Position numbers and translations under genes: made by a program
Part shown: positions 1 through 5,614 of the stretch, piece after piece
Layout: each line of letters opens with the position of its first letter
Position numbering within the stretch: the first letter of the stretch is position 1
Assembly: GCA_003242605.1 (NCBI GenBank)
Contig: QGUZ01000280.1
Coordinates: forward strand, 1 to 6,781
Direction: 5' to 3'
DNA: 6,781 bases
Source of the DNA: Actinomycetota bacterium
GTDB taxonomy: Bacteria; Actinomycetota; Actinomycetes; Streptosporangiales; Streptosporangiaceae
The notes under the pieces: generated by a model
Seen by the model: the letters and a program-made list of their open reading frames with translations, nothing else
What the model was told of the DNA's origin: nothing
Database searches by the model: none

Positions 1-20
1 TCGATGCGAAGGAGGGCGTC

Positions 21-350
21 ATGCGCAACATCCCGGTGGACATCTCGTCGCTGTCGTTCACCGTCGCCGGTGAGCCGGAGCCGAAGATCATCGATCGGGC
101 GACCGGTGAGATCAAGAAGGACGCCGAGGGGCGGGAGCTGTACACGATCCCGCTGCTGCCTCAGCCGAACGACGACCGGCGCAACCCGGTCATCATGGTC
201 ACCTTCCCGTCGGTCGACTTCCCGAGAATCCCCCAGGGCATTCAGGTGCGCCCGGTCGGGCTGTCGGCCTTCTTCTGGCAGATGAACGGGCGCGCGGGCC
301 TCGGGTTCCGCGCCGAGGCGATCCGCCCGGTCGAGGCGGCGAGGGCCTGA
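21..350 (+). CDS. SCO3933-type AICE regulatory protein (putative)
   Basis: This is a 109-residue soluble protein. A strong Shine-Dalgarno (GAAGGAGG, 8-15) lies 5 bases before the ATG. The N-terminal pattern (IPVDISSLSF, then GEPEPK, then a TGEIKKD segment and a YTIPLL strand) and the later segment QVRPVGLSAFFWQMNGRAGLGFRAEAI resemble the small all-beta proteins found at the head of AICE transfer operons. I recall this family as SCO3933-like; it is related in style to the Pra activator of pSAM2. The family is thought to regulate the element, but no DNA-binding motif can be pointed to here, so the role is inferred from family and position. The stop codon overlaps the next gene's ATG (TGATGA), so the two are cotranslated. 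It is complete, with no sign of decay. Confidence 0.7.
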   Translation: MRNIPVDISSLSFTVAGEPEPKIIDRATGEIKKDAEGRELYTIPLLPQPNDDRRNPVIMVTFPSVDFPRIPQGIQVRPVGLSAFFWQMNGRAGLGFRAEAIRPVEAARA

Positions 351-538
351 TGAGCATCGTGGGCCGCGTCTACCTGGAGAAGGGCCGTCCCGTGCGCGTC
401 CTGATCGGGTGGGGTCGGGGTGGTGGCCCGCGCAACGTGCTCGTCGAGCGCGAGGACGGCTCGAAGGTGGTGCGCCCGTTCCGCGGGCTGCGTCGCCTAC
501 CGGCTCCCTCTGTCTCGTCGATGGAGCCGCTGTTTTGA
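350..538 (+). CDS. Small basic AICE protein of unknown function
   Basis: This is a 62-residue protein that starts inside the stop codon of the previous gene (the A of ATG at 350 is the last base of TGA). Translation is therefore probably coupled, and no strong Shine-Dalgarno of its own is seen. It is rich in Arg and Gly with a short beta-like pattern: GRVYLEKGRPVRVLIGW, then GPRNVLVEREDG, then VVRPFRGLRR. I recall similar small proteins at this place in other AICEs, but no function is known to me. The frame is supported by strongly G/C third positions and by the overlap. The long minus-strand frame across the same bases is a GC artefact. Confidence 0.6.
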   Translation: MSIVGRVYLEKGRPVRVLIGWGRGGGPRNVLVEREDGSKVVRPFRGLRRLPAPSVSSMEPLF

Positions 539-550
539 ACCAGCAGGCTT

Positions 551-597
551 GGTCCCGGAGCGGTCATAGCTTGGCCGGCTCGGACCGCTCCGGGGTC
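551..597. promoter_or_regulatory. Long hairpin upstream of the tra genes
   Basis: A perfect 12-bp inverted repeat, CCCGGAGCGGTC (554-565) and GACCGCTCCGGG (583-594), encloses a 17-nt loop. The stem extends to 15 pairs (551-565 with 583-597) if two G-T pairs are allowed. It fills the 98-base gap between the small regulatory genes and the membrane/FtsK pair. No T-run follows, so it could be an actinobacterial terminator/attenuator without a U tail, or a dyad operator for the transfer operon. The sequence alone does not separate these. Confidence 0.6.
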
Positions 598-636
598 TCC
601 CAGCCGAATCCAGGAAAGGCATAGGAGGTCTCCAGT

Positions 637-855
637 ATGACCGACCTTTGGGTCTGGGGCCTACTGGCACCGGCATCCGTAGCTGTCGGGCTGTGGGTCT
701 GGCAGCGGATGCATCCGGTGTCGTTCTGGTACCTGGTCGGGTTCCCGCTGCGGATGCTGATGATCTACGGCACCTGGCGCTCGGTCGCCTCCGGCTGCGG
801 GCTGTCGCGCCGTAAGCGCCGCTGGCGTTGGACCTTCCCCGGCCTGGGGGGATGA
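637..855 (+). CDS. Small membrane protein preceding the FtsK-like translocase
   Basis: This is a 72-residue protein with a good Shine-Dalgarno AGGAGG (623-628) 8 bases before the ATG. Two hydrophobic stretches are visible, about residues 4-22 and 29-45. An Arg/Lys/Trp-rich tail follows (SRRKRRWRWTF), which would lie in the cytoplasm. The stop is 4 bases before the FtsK-like gene. The FtsK-like protein next door has no membrane helix of its own, so this protein could be its membrane anchor, supplied as a separate polypeptide. That is an inference from layout. A run of six G (846-851) sits at the gene boundary. It can serve as the ribosome binding site of the next gene, but it is also where a frameshift could have separated one original gene into two. 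Confidence 0.7.
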   Translation: MTDLWVWGLLAPASVAVGLWVWQRMHPVSFWYLVGFPLRMLMIYGTWRSVASGCGLSRRKRRWRWTFPGLGG

Positions 856-859
856 GCCG

Positions 860-2038
860 ATGGCAGCGCGTCACGTGGTCACCCTTGACCAGCGCCGCAA
901 GCTCCGGCGCGTCGATGTCGAGCGCGCTCCCCGCATCGGGCTGATCCGCCCCACCCGCCAGGGATTCCAAGTCTCGATCCGCCTGCACAAAGGGCAGACT
1001 CCCGAGGACTACGTCCGGGTGCTGGACAAGCTCGCCCACGCCTGGCGGGTCCACTCGGTACGGCTGGCCTCGTGGGAACCGGGCCGCATCGTCCTGGTCG
1101 CGACGCTCACCGATCCGCTGGCCAAGGTGCCCTTCCCCGCCGCACCCGATGGGCTGCTGCGGGTCCGGGTCGGCCTTCTGGACACCGGTGAGCCGTTCGT
1201 CATCGACTTCCGCACCGTGCCGCACTGGATGATCGTCGGCGCGACCCAAAGCGGGAAGTCCAACCTGATCAACGCTCTGTTCGTCGGGCTGGCACCCCAG
1301 CCGGTGGCGCTGGTCGGCTTCGACCTCAAGGGCGGCGTGGAGCTGGCACCGTATGAGCGCCGGCTGAGCGCACTGGCCACCGAGCGAGCCGAGTGCATCG
1401 CCCTGCTGGCCGACCTGATCGGCGTCATCAAAGACCGCATGGCCTTGTGCCGCACCTACCGGGTGCGCAACATCTGGCAGCCCGGCCTGCCGGATGCCGA
1501 GCGCCCGATCCCGATCGTGCTGCTGGTCGACGAGGTCGCCGAGCTGTTCCTGATGGCCGACAAGAAAAAGGAACAGGAGGAGGTCTCGGCCCTGGCAACC
1601 CGGCTGCTTCGGGTGGCCCAGATCGGCCGGGCGTTCGGGATCTACCTGGTGGTCTGCGGTCAGCGTATCGGCTCCGACCTCGGCTCGGGCGTGACCGCGC
1701 TCCGCGCCCAGCTCACCGGCAGGATCTGCCACAAGGTCAACGACGAGGAAACCGCCAAGATGGCCCTCGGCGACATGGACCCTGCCGCGCTGGCAGCCGC
1801 CCGGAAGATCCCGGCCTCCATGCCCGGCACCTCGGTGGTCATCGGCGCCGATGGCCGCTGGCGGCGCATGCGCTCGGCCTACGTGTCCGAGAACGAGGCC
1901 GACGCCGCCGCCGACACCTGGACACACCTGGCACCCTCCTGGGAAGACCTCACCGGACGCGCCTCGGCTGACCCGGTGGATGCCAGCGATGTGACCCCCG
2001 AGGAACTGGCCGAGTTCTCGGCTTCGACCTCCGCCTGA
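860..2038 (+). CDS. FtsK/SpoIIIE-like DNA translocase, likely AICE transfer protein (Tra)
   Basis: This is a 392-residue P-loop ATPase. It has a Walker A motif GATQSGKSN (residues 127-135; Lys133, Ser134), a FDLKGG segment soon after, and a Walker B IVLLVDEVAELF with Asp224-Glu225. A conserved stretch RLLRVAQIGRAFGIYLVVCGQR contains the final Arg/Gln box of FtsK-type motors. In actinomycete conjugative elements, one such hexameric motor moves double-stranded DNA from mycelium to mycelium, and this is the expected role. Residues 1-100 form an N-terminal region with the phrase GQTPEDYVRVLDKLAHAW that is common to AICE Tra proteins. There is no transmembrane segment; the adjacent 72-residue membrane protein may supply it. 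The C-terminus is acidic and shows no winged-helix (gamma) domain. The start at 860 follows a GGGGGGA ribosome site. The gene appears intact. Confidence 0.9.
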   Translation: MAARHVVTLDQRRKLRRVDVERAPRIGLIRPTRQGFQVSIRLHKGQTPEDYVRVLDKLAHAWRVHSVRLASWEPGRIVLVATLTDPLAKVPFPAAPDGLLRVRVGLLDTGEPFVIDFRTVPHWMIVGATQSGKSNLINALFVGLAPQPVALVGFDLKGGVELAPYERRLSALATERAECIALLADLIGVIKDRMALCRTYRVRNIWQPGLPDAERPIPIVLLVDEVAELFLMADKKKEQEEVSALATRLLRVAQIGRAFGIYLVVCGQRIGSDLGSGVTALRAQLTGRICHKVNDEETAKMALGDMDPAALAAARKIPASMPGTSVVIGADGRWRRMRSAYVSENEADAAADTWTHLAPSWEDLTGRASADPVDASDVTPEELAEFSASTSA

Positions 2039-2062
2039 TTCCTGATCTCCCCGGCTCGGGCA

Positions 2063-2085
2063 TGGCGTGAGCCCTGATCACGCCA
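2063..2085. terminator. Hairpin after the FtsK-like gene
   Basis: TGGCGTGA (2063-2070) and TCACGCCA (2078-2085) form a perfect 8-bp stem with a 7-nt loop, 25 bases after the FtsK-like stop codon. No T-tract follows. It may be a weak terminator or an mRNA-stability element between the motor gene and the Cys-rich gene. The heptamer CCTGATC occurs three times around it (2041, 2073, 2094). Confidence 0.45.
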
Positions 2086-2134
2086 GGTCCCTGCCTGATC
2101 CATGCCCTCGTCGCCTCACACGGAGGCGCACTCC

Positions 2135-2320
2135 ATGCGCCGCATGGACCTTGCCCAAATGCGCGTGCTCGAAAAGCCCTGCCGCCGGTGCGGCCACCAG
2201 AAGGCCGTCCACACCGGAGGCGCGAAAAAGGACGGCTGGGCGATCTACGACCCGACCTGGGCCAACGCCTCCGGCTGGTGCCAGACGCCCGGCTGCACCT
2301 GCTCTCGTCGTACCTCATAG
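2135..2320 (+). CDS. Small Cys-rich protein, putative zinc ribbon
   Basis: This is a 61-residue protein. The ATG at 2135 is preferred over the in-frame ATG at 2102 because CGGAGG (2121-2126) lies 8 bases upstream of it. A CxxC pair (Cys16, Cys19) followed by His21/His26, and a C-x4-C-x-C group near the C-terminus (Cys49, Cys54, Cys56), are suited to binding one zinc ion. The spacer contains GWAIYDPTWANASGWC. Such short Cys-rich proteins are frequent between tra and spd genes of AICEs, with no proven role that I know of. The gene lies 17 bases before the DUF2637 gene, so the two are probably cotranscribed. Confidence 0.65.
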   Translation: MRRMDLAQMRVLEKPCRRCGHQKAVHTGGAKKDGWAIYDPTWANASGWCQTPGCTCSRRTS

Positions 2321-2337
2321 CTCGAAGGAGACCCCTG

Positions 2338-3336
2338 ATGCGCCGCGTCAAAGCCGCCTTGGCCGACAACGGGCCGGTGGTGATCCTCGCGGTGATCGCC
2401 GCTGTTGGCAGCTTCGACCACATCAGCCACCTGGCCGCTCGGTACGGCCAAACCGGCTGGCGCTCCTGGGCGGTGGCGGTGTGCATCGACCTGATGTGCG
2501 TGATGGCCGCCCGCGAACGCCAGCGGGACAAGCGGCTCGGGCGCCGCCCGCGCGGGCCGGTCTCGTGGCCCACGCTGGTGCTCGCCGGCGGCATCACGCT
2601 CACCCTGGCGGCCAACCTCGCCCAAGCCCACCCAAGCCCGTGGGGCTGGATCGTGGCCGGAACCCCCGCCGGGGCGTTCCTGATCGCGGTCTCCATGCTC
2701 GAGCGCCGCGCTGCCCACGCACACCAGGTCGCCTCACCGGTGGATCAGGCGCGTGGGGTCGCCGTGGTCGACACCGTGCACCGCGATGTGATGCCCGACC
2801 TGCAACCCCGCGGTTCGGCCGGTGCGGTGACCTCCGGTGCCCTCGGCCACGGTACGGCCGGACCTCTGGTCGAGGCGGCACCGTCCGGGCGACCAGTCGA
2901 CAGCCGGGACTACGCGGGGGGCGAGCACGTCGGCGGCCTGTTGTACGGCGTAGCCGCCGCGGCGGTGTCGGCTGGTGGCGGTGTCGAGCGGGGTGAGGCG
3001 GGCGACGTCGCGGACCCGACGCGGGCGAAAAGGACCCGTCGCACCAGAAGTTCGCGGCCAAGCTCTCGGCCGCGAAAGACCCGGTCGCGACGACGAACCG
3101 CCGCCTGGGCCAGGTCAAGAAGCCCGAGCTGCGCGCCGCCGCGCTGCGGGCGCTCGAGCGCGAGCTGGAGCGGCGCAACCGTCGGCGTCCCGAGGGCATG
3201 CGGCAGGCCCTGCGCCACCGCTCCAACCAGGAGGCGTTGGAGTGGGCGAGGCAGCGCATGCTGCTGCCGCGCGAGACCTGGCCGGACGAGGAGTTCCAGG
3301 CGCTGCGGAACTACACCGCCGACTCGGACCCGGTGA
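2338..3336 (+). pseudogene. DUF2637/Spd-like membrane protein, 3' end replaced
   Basis: Translation starts at ATG 2338 after GAAGGAG (2324-2330). Residues 1-125 look like a DUF2637 protein. Four hydrophobic helices are seen at about 12-33, 42-58, 77-96 and 102-121, with the family-like phrases SFDHISHLA, AVCIDLMCVMAARERQR and TLAANLAQA. DUF2637 proteins in AICEs are usually linked with plasmid spread (Spd). Past residue ~185 (about base 2900) the family character fades, and no C-terminal helix-turn-helix-like tail typical of the group can be found. From about base 3000 the frame runs out of frame through the phage-derived ADP-ribosyltransferase gene, giving a low-complexity Arg/Ser-rich tail up to a stop at 3334-3336. 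The N-terminal membrane part could still be made. The true end of the original gene has been lost. Confidence 0.65.
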
Positions 3337-3830
3337 ATTTCGCCCTCCGCGGCCAGCAGCCGATGACCCCGACCATCCAAAAGTGGGTGGCCAGCATCGA
3401 CCAGGCGATCGGGCGCTCGACCCTGCCCGAGCCGGTGATCGTCCACCGCGGCCTGCGCGACGGGTTCAAACACGCGCTCGGCGTGGAGCCGGACGACGAG
3501 GCCGGGATGAAGGGCCTGGTCGGCCGCGTGTTCCGCGAACCGGGCTACATGTCAACGTCGGTCGGCCGCAAGGCGGCATTCGACGGGCCGTACCATCTAA
3601 TGATCCGCGTACCCGCGGGTCACGAAGGCGTCTTCATCGACCCGTACAGCGTGTTCCCGGGCGAGCGGGAGATCATCCTGCGCCGGAACACGCACTACGT
3701 CATTCACGACGTGTACCGCGTCGGGTACAGGTGGCACATCGAGGCCGAGGTCGTGCCGGACGGCTGGACGCCGGACCCGGACTGGACACCGGACCCGTGG
3801 GGCGACGCGCACGAGGGCTACCAGAACTAA
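2997..3830 (+). pseudogene. ADP-ribosyltransferase domain protein of phage minor-head type, 5' truncated
   Basis: The frame is open from just after a stop at 2994-2996, but there is no ATG, GTG or TTG before the internal ATG at 3198. Coding sense is already clear upstream (KDPSHQKFAAKLSAAKDPV, then LRAALRALERELERRN after a short gap), so the start has been lost. From 3198 there are 210 residues with an ADPRT/VIP2-like fold signature: YTADSDPVNFALRG; VHRG with the NAD-binding Arg84; YMSTSVG with the STS motif (119-121); and PGEREIIL with an E-x-E pair (Glu156, Glu158). This is the R-S-E class, and E-x-E members usually modify arginine. In phages such domains are fused to the C-terminus of SPP1 gp7/MuF minor head proteins and travel in the capsid. 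The head part itself is not present here. The C-terminus carries a WTPDP repeat. Without an upstream start it may be silent, or it may be translated from 3198 as a bare domain. Confidence 0.75.
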
Positions 3831-3870
3831 ACCGGCCCCTCGGAGCGTTCTCTAGGCAAGAGAGGAGCCT

Positions 3871-4233
3871 ATGCCGGACGTCCCGAACCGTTTGTCTGAG
3901 CCGCTCGCGGCCGTACCGGCGGGCGGCGCGCAGACGTACAGCCACAAGGCGAAGGGGCCGACCCGCCGCGCCGCACTCCGCGACTCCGCGGACGGCCCCA
4001 TCCTCGGCTACGTCTGGTCGGACGGCCGCGAGGCGGCCGGGTGGCTCGACGCCACGCCGCGCAGGCCGGAGACGTCGCGCGCCGCCGCGTTCGTCTGGCG
4101 GGTGCATCGCCACCTGTTCGAGCAGGGGCGGCCCGCCGCCGAGGTGCTCAACCCCGAGCACTACGCGCCGATGTACCACCTCGACCCGCCCGCCGAGCCG
4201 TCGAGCGGCCGGGCACGCCGGCCGCGGGCGTGA
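3871..4233 (+). CDS. Unknown protein next to the ADP-ribosyltransferase
   Basis: This is a 120-residue protein that I do not assign to a named family. A ribosome site AGAGGAG (3861-3867) precedes the ATG closely. The N-terminus is Arg/Lys/Ala-rich and probably disordered. The middle has a compact pattern: GPILGYVWSDGREAAGWLDATP, then AAFVWRVHRHLFEQGRPAAEVLNPEHYAPMY. The C-terminus is again basic. No signal peptide or membrane helix is seen. It begins 40 bases after the ADP-ribosyltransferase stop and is probably cotranscribed with it. This is the place where an immunity or chaperone partner of a toxin domain could sit, but it is also an ordinary place for a phage head-region gene of unknown role. 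Its stop codon abuts the stop of the convergent minus-strand gene within TGATCA. Confidence 0.6.
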   Translation: MPDVPNRLSEPLAAVPAGGAQTYSHKAKGPTRRAALRDSADGPILGYVWSDGREAAGWLDATPRRPETSRAAAFVWRVHRHLFEQGRPAAEVLNPEHYAPMYHLDPPAEPSSGRARRPRA

Positions 4234-4812
4234 TCAGTCCGCGCCGCACCATTTCCGCACGGCGGCGACGACCTGCCGGGCCTGCGCGTTGTCGATCGTC
4301 GTGGTGCCACCGCTGAACCGCTGGCGGGTACGGCGCACCACGTCGGCGATCGGCACGCCGTCGCGCAGGTCGAGACACACCTCGCGCCCTCGCGACACCG
4401 CACGATCCGGCTTGACCACTAGGCCGGGGTCGATCTCCTCGAGCGCAGCCAGGTAGGCGGCGCGCACGTCCCCCGTGGGGGTAGGCACGCCCGTGCTCGG
4501 CTGCGGCACCGCCGTGCTCGGCTCGGCCGCCGGCGAGGGCACCGCCTGGCCGTCGTCGCCGCCGCCGACCGCCTCGACGACGCCGCCGAGCACGGCCAGG
4601 CCGAGGAATCCCCCGGCGACGTACAGCGCCCACCGGCCGCGCCGCCGCCGCGGGGGCGCGGGCTTCTCAGACCACCCTGAGGACGTCTCAGACGTCCCGT
4701 ACGGCCCCGAAACGGGGCTCTGCGACTGATGGGGCCACCCGTGTACGTGAGGCCCCTGTAACGCGCTCTGAGGGCCGTGCAGCGGCCCTTCACCTAACGG
4801 CTGGTTGTGCAT
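4234..4812 (-). CDS. Membrane-anchored DUF732-like protein (phage cargo gene)
   Basis: This is a 192-residue protein read on the minus strand from the ATG at 4812; an in-frame ATG at 4824 is also possible. Residues 1-50 are Gly/Pro/His/Gln-rich. PRRRRGR (54-60) precedes one transmembrane helix (61-83), which places the N-terminus in the cytoplasm by the positive-inside rule. A Pro/Ser/Thr linker (92-114) leads to an extracytoplasmic domain (115-192). It has DAVRAAYL-like helix starts, REVCLDLRDGVPIADVV with Cys146, and ARQVVAAVRKWCG with Cys189. Two cysteines in this arrangement fit DUF732, a small secreted helical domain common in actinobacteria and their phages. It is the only gene here opposing the head genes, and it ends against the stop of the preceding gene. 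That is the usual look of a moron, expressed from its own promoter in the lysogen. No clear ribosome site is seen, so the start is uncertain. Confidence 0.6.
   Translation of the reverse strand: MHNQPLGEGPLHGPQSALQGPHVHGWPHQSQSPVSGPYGTSETSSGWSEKPAPPRRRRGRWALYVAGGFLGLAVLGGVVEAVGGGDDGQAVPSPAAEPSTAVPQPSTGVPTPTGDVRAAYLAALEEIDPGLVVKPDRAVSRGREVCLDLRDGVPIADVVRRTRQRFSGGTTTIDNAQARQVVAAVRKWCGAD
4681..4697. repeat. Palindrome GGACGTC-TCA-GACGTCC
   Basis: This is a perfect 7-bp inverted repeat with a 3-nt loop, inside the N-terminal coding part of the minus-strand gene. It is the first of a run of seven short dyads between here and 4906. Confidence 0.65.
4704..4718. repeat. CCGAAACGG hairpin, copy 1
   Basis: GCCCCG and CGGGGC form 6 pairs around AAA. 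This copy lies inside the minus-strand gene. It shares the core CCGAAACGG with copies at 4847, 4870 and 4894, and its outer stem differs from theirs with pairing kept. Confidence 0.65.
4731..4756. repeat. Inverted repeat GGGGCC/GGCCCC
   Basis: A 6-bp dyad (4731-4736 with 4751-4756) encloses a 14-nt loop. Alone it would not be notable in GC-rich DNA; it is listed because it belongs to the palindrome cluster. Confidence 0.4.
4771..4789. repeat. Palindrome AGGGCCG-TGCAG-CGGCCCT
   Basis: This is a perfect 7-bp inverted repeat with a 5-nt loop. It sits just inside the start of the minus-strand gene (ATG at 4812), where it could fold in that gene's leader mRNA. Confidence 0.6.
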
Positions 4813-4846
4813 GCGCCGAACCATAGCCAGCCGCACCCACAAACCA

Positions 4847-4861
4847 CCGCCGAAACGGCGG
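4847..4861. repeat. CCGAAACGG hairpin, copy 2
   Basis: CCGCCG and CGGCGG form 6 perfect pairs around AAA. This copy lies in the gap between the divergent minus-strand gene and the scaffold gene. Its centre is 22 bases from copy 3. Confidence 0.65.
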
Positions 4862-4869
4862 ACACACCT

Positions 4870-4882
4870 GCCCGGAACGGGC
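4870..4882. repeat. CCGGAACGG hairpin, copy 3
   Basis: GCCCG and CGGGC form 5 pairs around GAA. The core matches the other copies except A to G at the first loop base. Its centre is 24 bases from copy 4. Confidence 0.6.
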
Positions 4883-4893
4883 GTCTCCACCCA

Positions 4894-4906
4894 TCCCGAA
4901 ACGGGA
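4894..4906. promoter_or_regulatory. CCGAAACGG hairpin, copy 4, covering the scaffold gene's ribosome site
   Basis: TCCCG and CGGGA form 5 pairs around AAA. The right arm supplies GGGA of the Shine-Dalgarno GGGAG (4903-4907), which lies 6 bases before the scaffold ATG at 4914. When folded it would block ribosome binding. This is what the sequence shows; regulation is inferred. Confidence 0.6.
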
Positions 4907-4913
4907 GTTCACC

Positions 4914-5606
4914 ATGCCTCCAGTCAGTGACGCGCCGGCCGAGCCGGACAGCACCCGGCCGGACGACCAGGCCCAGGATCAGGACCAGGCACAGGCCGCC
5001 GACACGCAGCCGGAACCCGACAAGGGCGACGACACGGCGGACGACAAGGGCGGCAAGGACGGCAAGGGCGACGACGACGCTGCGAGCCTCAAGTCCATCG
5101 CGCGGCGGTGGGAGACCAGGGCCAAGCAGAACAAGGCCGAGCTGGACAAATTGCGCGCCGAGCACACGGCCCTGATCGACCAGATCGCGAAGGCCCTCGG
5201 CCTCAAGGCCGACGCCGACGACGACCCGGCGAAGGTCGCCGAGAAGCTCACCAGCGAGCTGGCCAGCACCCGTGACGAGCTGCGGCAGGCCCGCGTGGAG
5301 CTGGCCGTGCACCGCGCCGCTGCCCGGCACGGCGGCGACCCGGACGCCCTGCTCGACTCGAGGTCGTTCCTCAAGGCCGTGGCGGACCTCGACCCGGACG
5401 ACGACGGGTTCGACAAGGCCGTCAGCGAGGCGATCGCCGACGCCATCAAGGCCAACCCGCGCCTCGCGGCCAAGCCCGCGCCCGAGCCTGATCCCGGCAA
5501 GAAGGCCCCGTCCCGGTCCGGTGGCGACATGACCGGCGCACCCGACCGCGGCAGGCAGCGCCCGACGGGCCTGGCCGCGGCGATCCGCAGCTACTACGGC
5601 CGATAG
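4914..5606 (+). CDS. Phage capsid scaffolding-like protein
   Basis: This is a 230-residue protein placed directly before the capsid gene, the normal site of a scaffold. Residues 1-55 are extremely acidic and Gln/Asp/Lys-rich with no fold expected. Residues 57-135 are charged and helical and likely form a coiled coil (RRWETRAKQNKAELDKLRAEH, split by KALGLKADADDD, then VAEKLTSELASTRDELRQARVEL). A segment HRAAARHGGDPDALLDSRSF follows, typical of siphophage scaffold or capsid-assembly proteins. The C-terminus RPTGLAAAIRSYYG is a short conserved-looking tail that could contact the capsid protein. Scaffolds guide procapsid assembly in the cytoplasm and are lost before packaging. The stop TAG (5604-5606) overlaps the ribosome site AGGAGA of the next gene. 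The ORF is complete, but its capsid partner is broken. Confidence 0.75.
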   Translation: MPPVSDAPAEPDSTRPDDQAQDQDQAQAADTQPEPDKGDDTADDKGGKDGKGDDDAASLKSIARRWETRAKQNKAELDKLRAEHTALIDQIAKALGLKADADDDPAKVAEKLTSELASTRDELRQARVELAVHRAAARHGGDPDALLDSRSFLKAVADLDPDDDGFDKAVSEAIADAIKANPRLAAKPAPEPDPGKKAPSRSGGDMTGAPDRGRQRPTGLAAAIRSYYGR

Positions 5607-5614
5607 GAGACGAC

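Noticed and set aside
497..1927. Long minus-strand open frame (476 codons) opposite the FtsK-like gene
   Set aside because: It is the antisense of a clear ATPase with intact motifs. Its protein is a His/Gly/Asp-rich string with no domain, as expected from GC-rich third positions.
2067..2996. Plus-strand frame of 309 codons through the zinc-ribbon and DUF2637 genes
   Set aside because: It is Arg/Pro-rich with no domain and runs across two genes that have good ribosome sites and recognisable families in another frame.
3871..4233. Firm call of an immunity protein for the ADP-ribosyltransferase
   Set aside because: Only the position supports it. No known immunity fold can be read from the sequence, so it is kept as unknown.
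2975..4456. Plus-strand frame of 493 codons over the ADP-ribosyltransferase region
   Set aside because: It crosses three better-supported genes and is a low-complexity Arg/Ala/Gly string.
4148..4633. Alternative minus-strand frame with Arg-rich protein
   Set aside because: It overlaps the DUF732-like gene, which has a transmembrane helix and two conserved cysteines. The alternative has neither.
4813..4890. Upstream GTG extension of the minus-strand gene to 4890
   Set aside because: It would pass through hairpin copies 2 and 3 and adds only Arg/Gly-rich residues with no ribosome site. ATG 4812 or 4824 is more likely.
4847..4906. CRISPR array or plasmid iterons
   Set aside because: The repeats are only 13-15 bases, palindromic, few and with very short gaps. 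There are no cas genes and no replication protein in the window.
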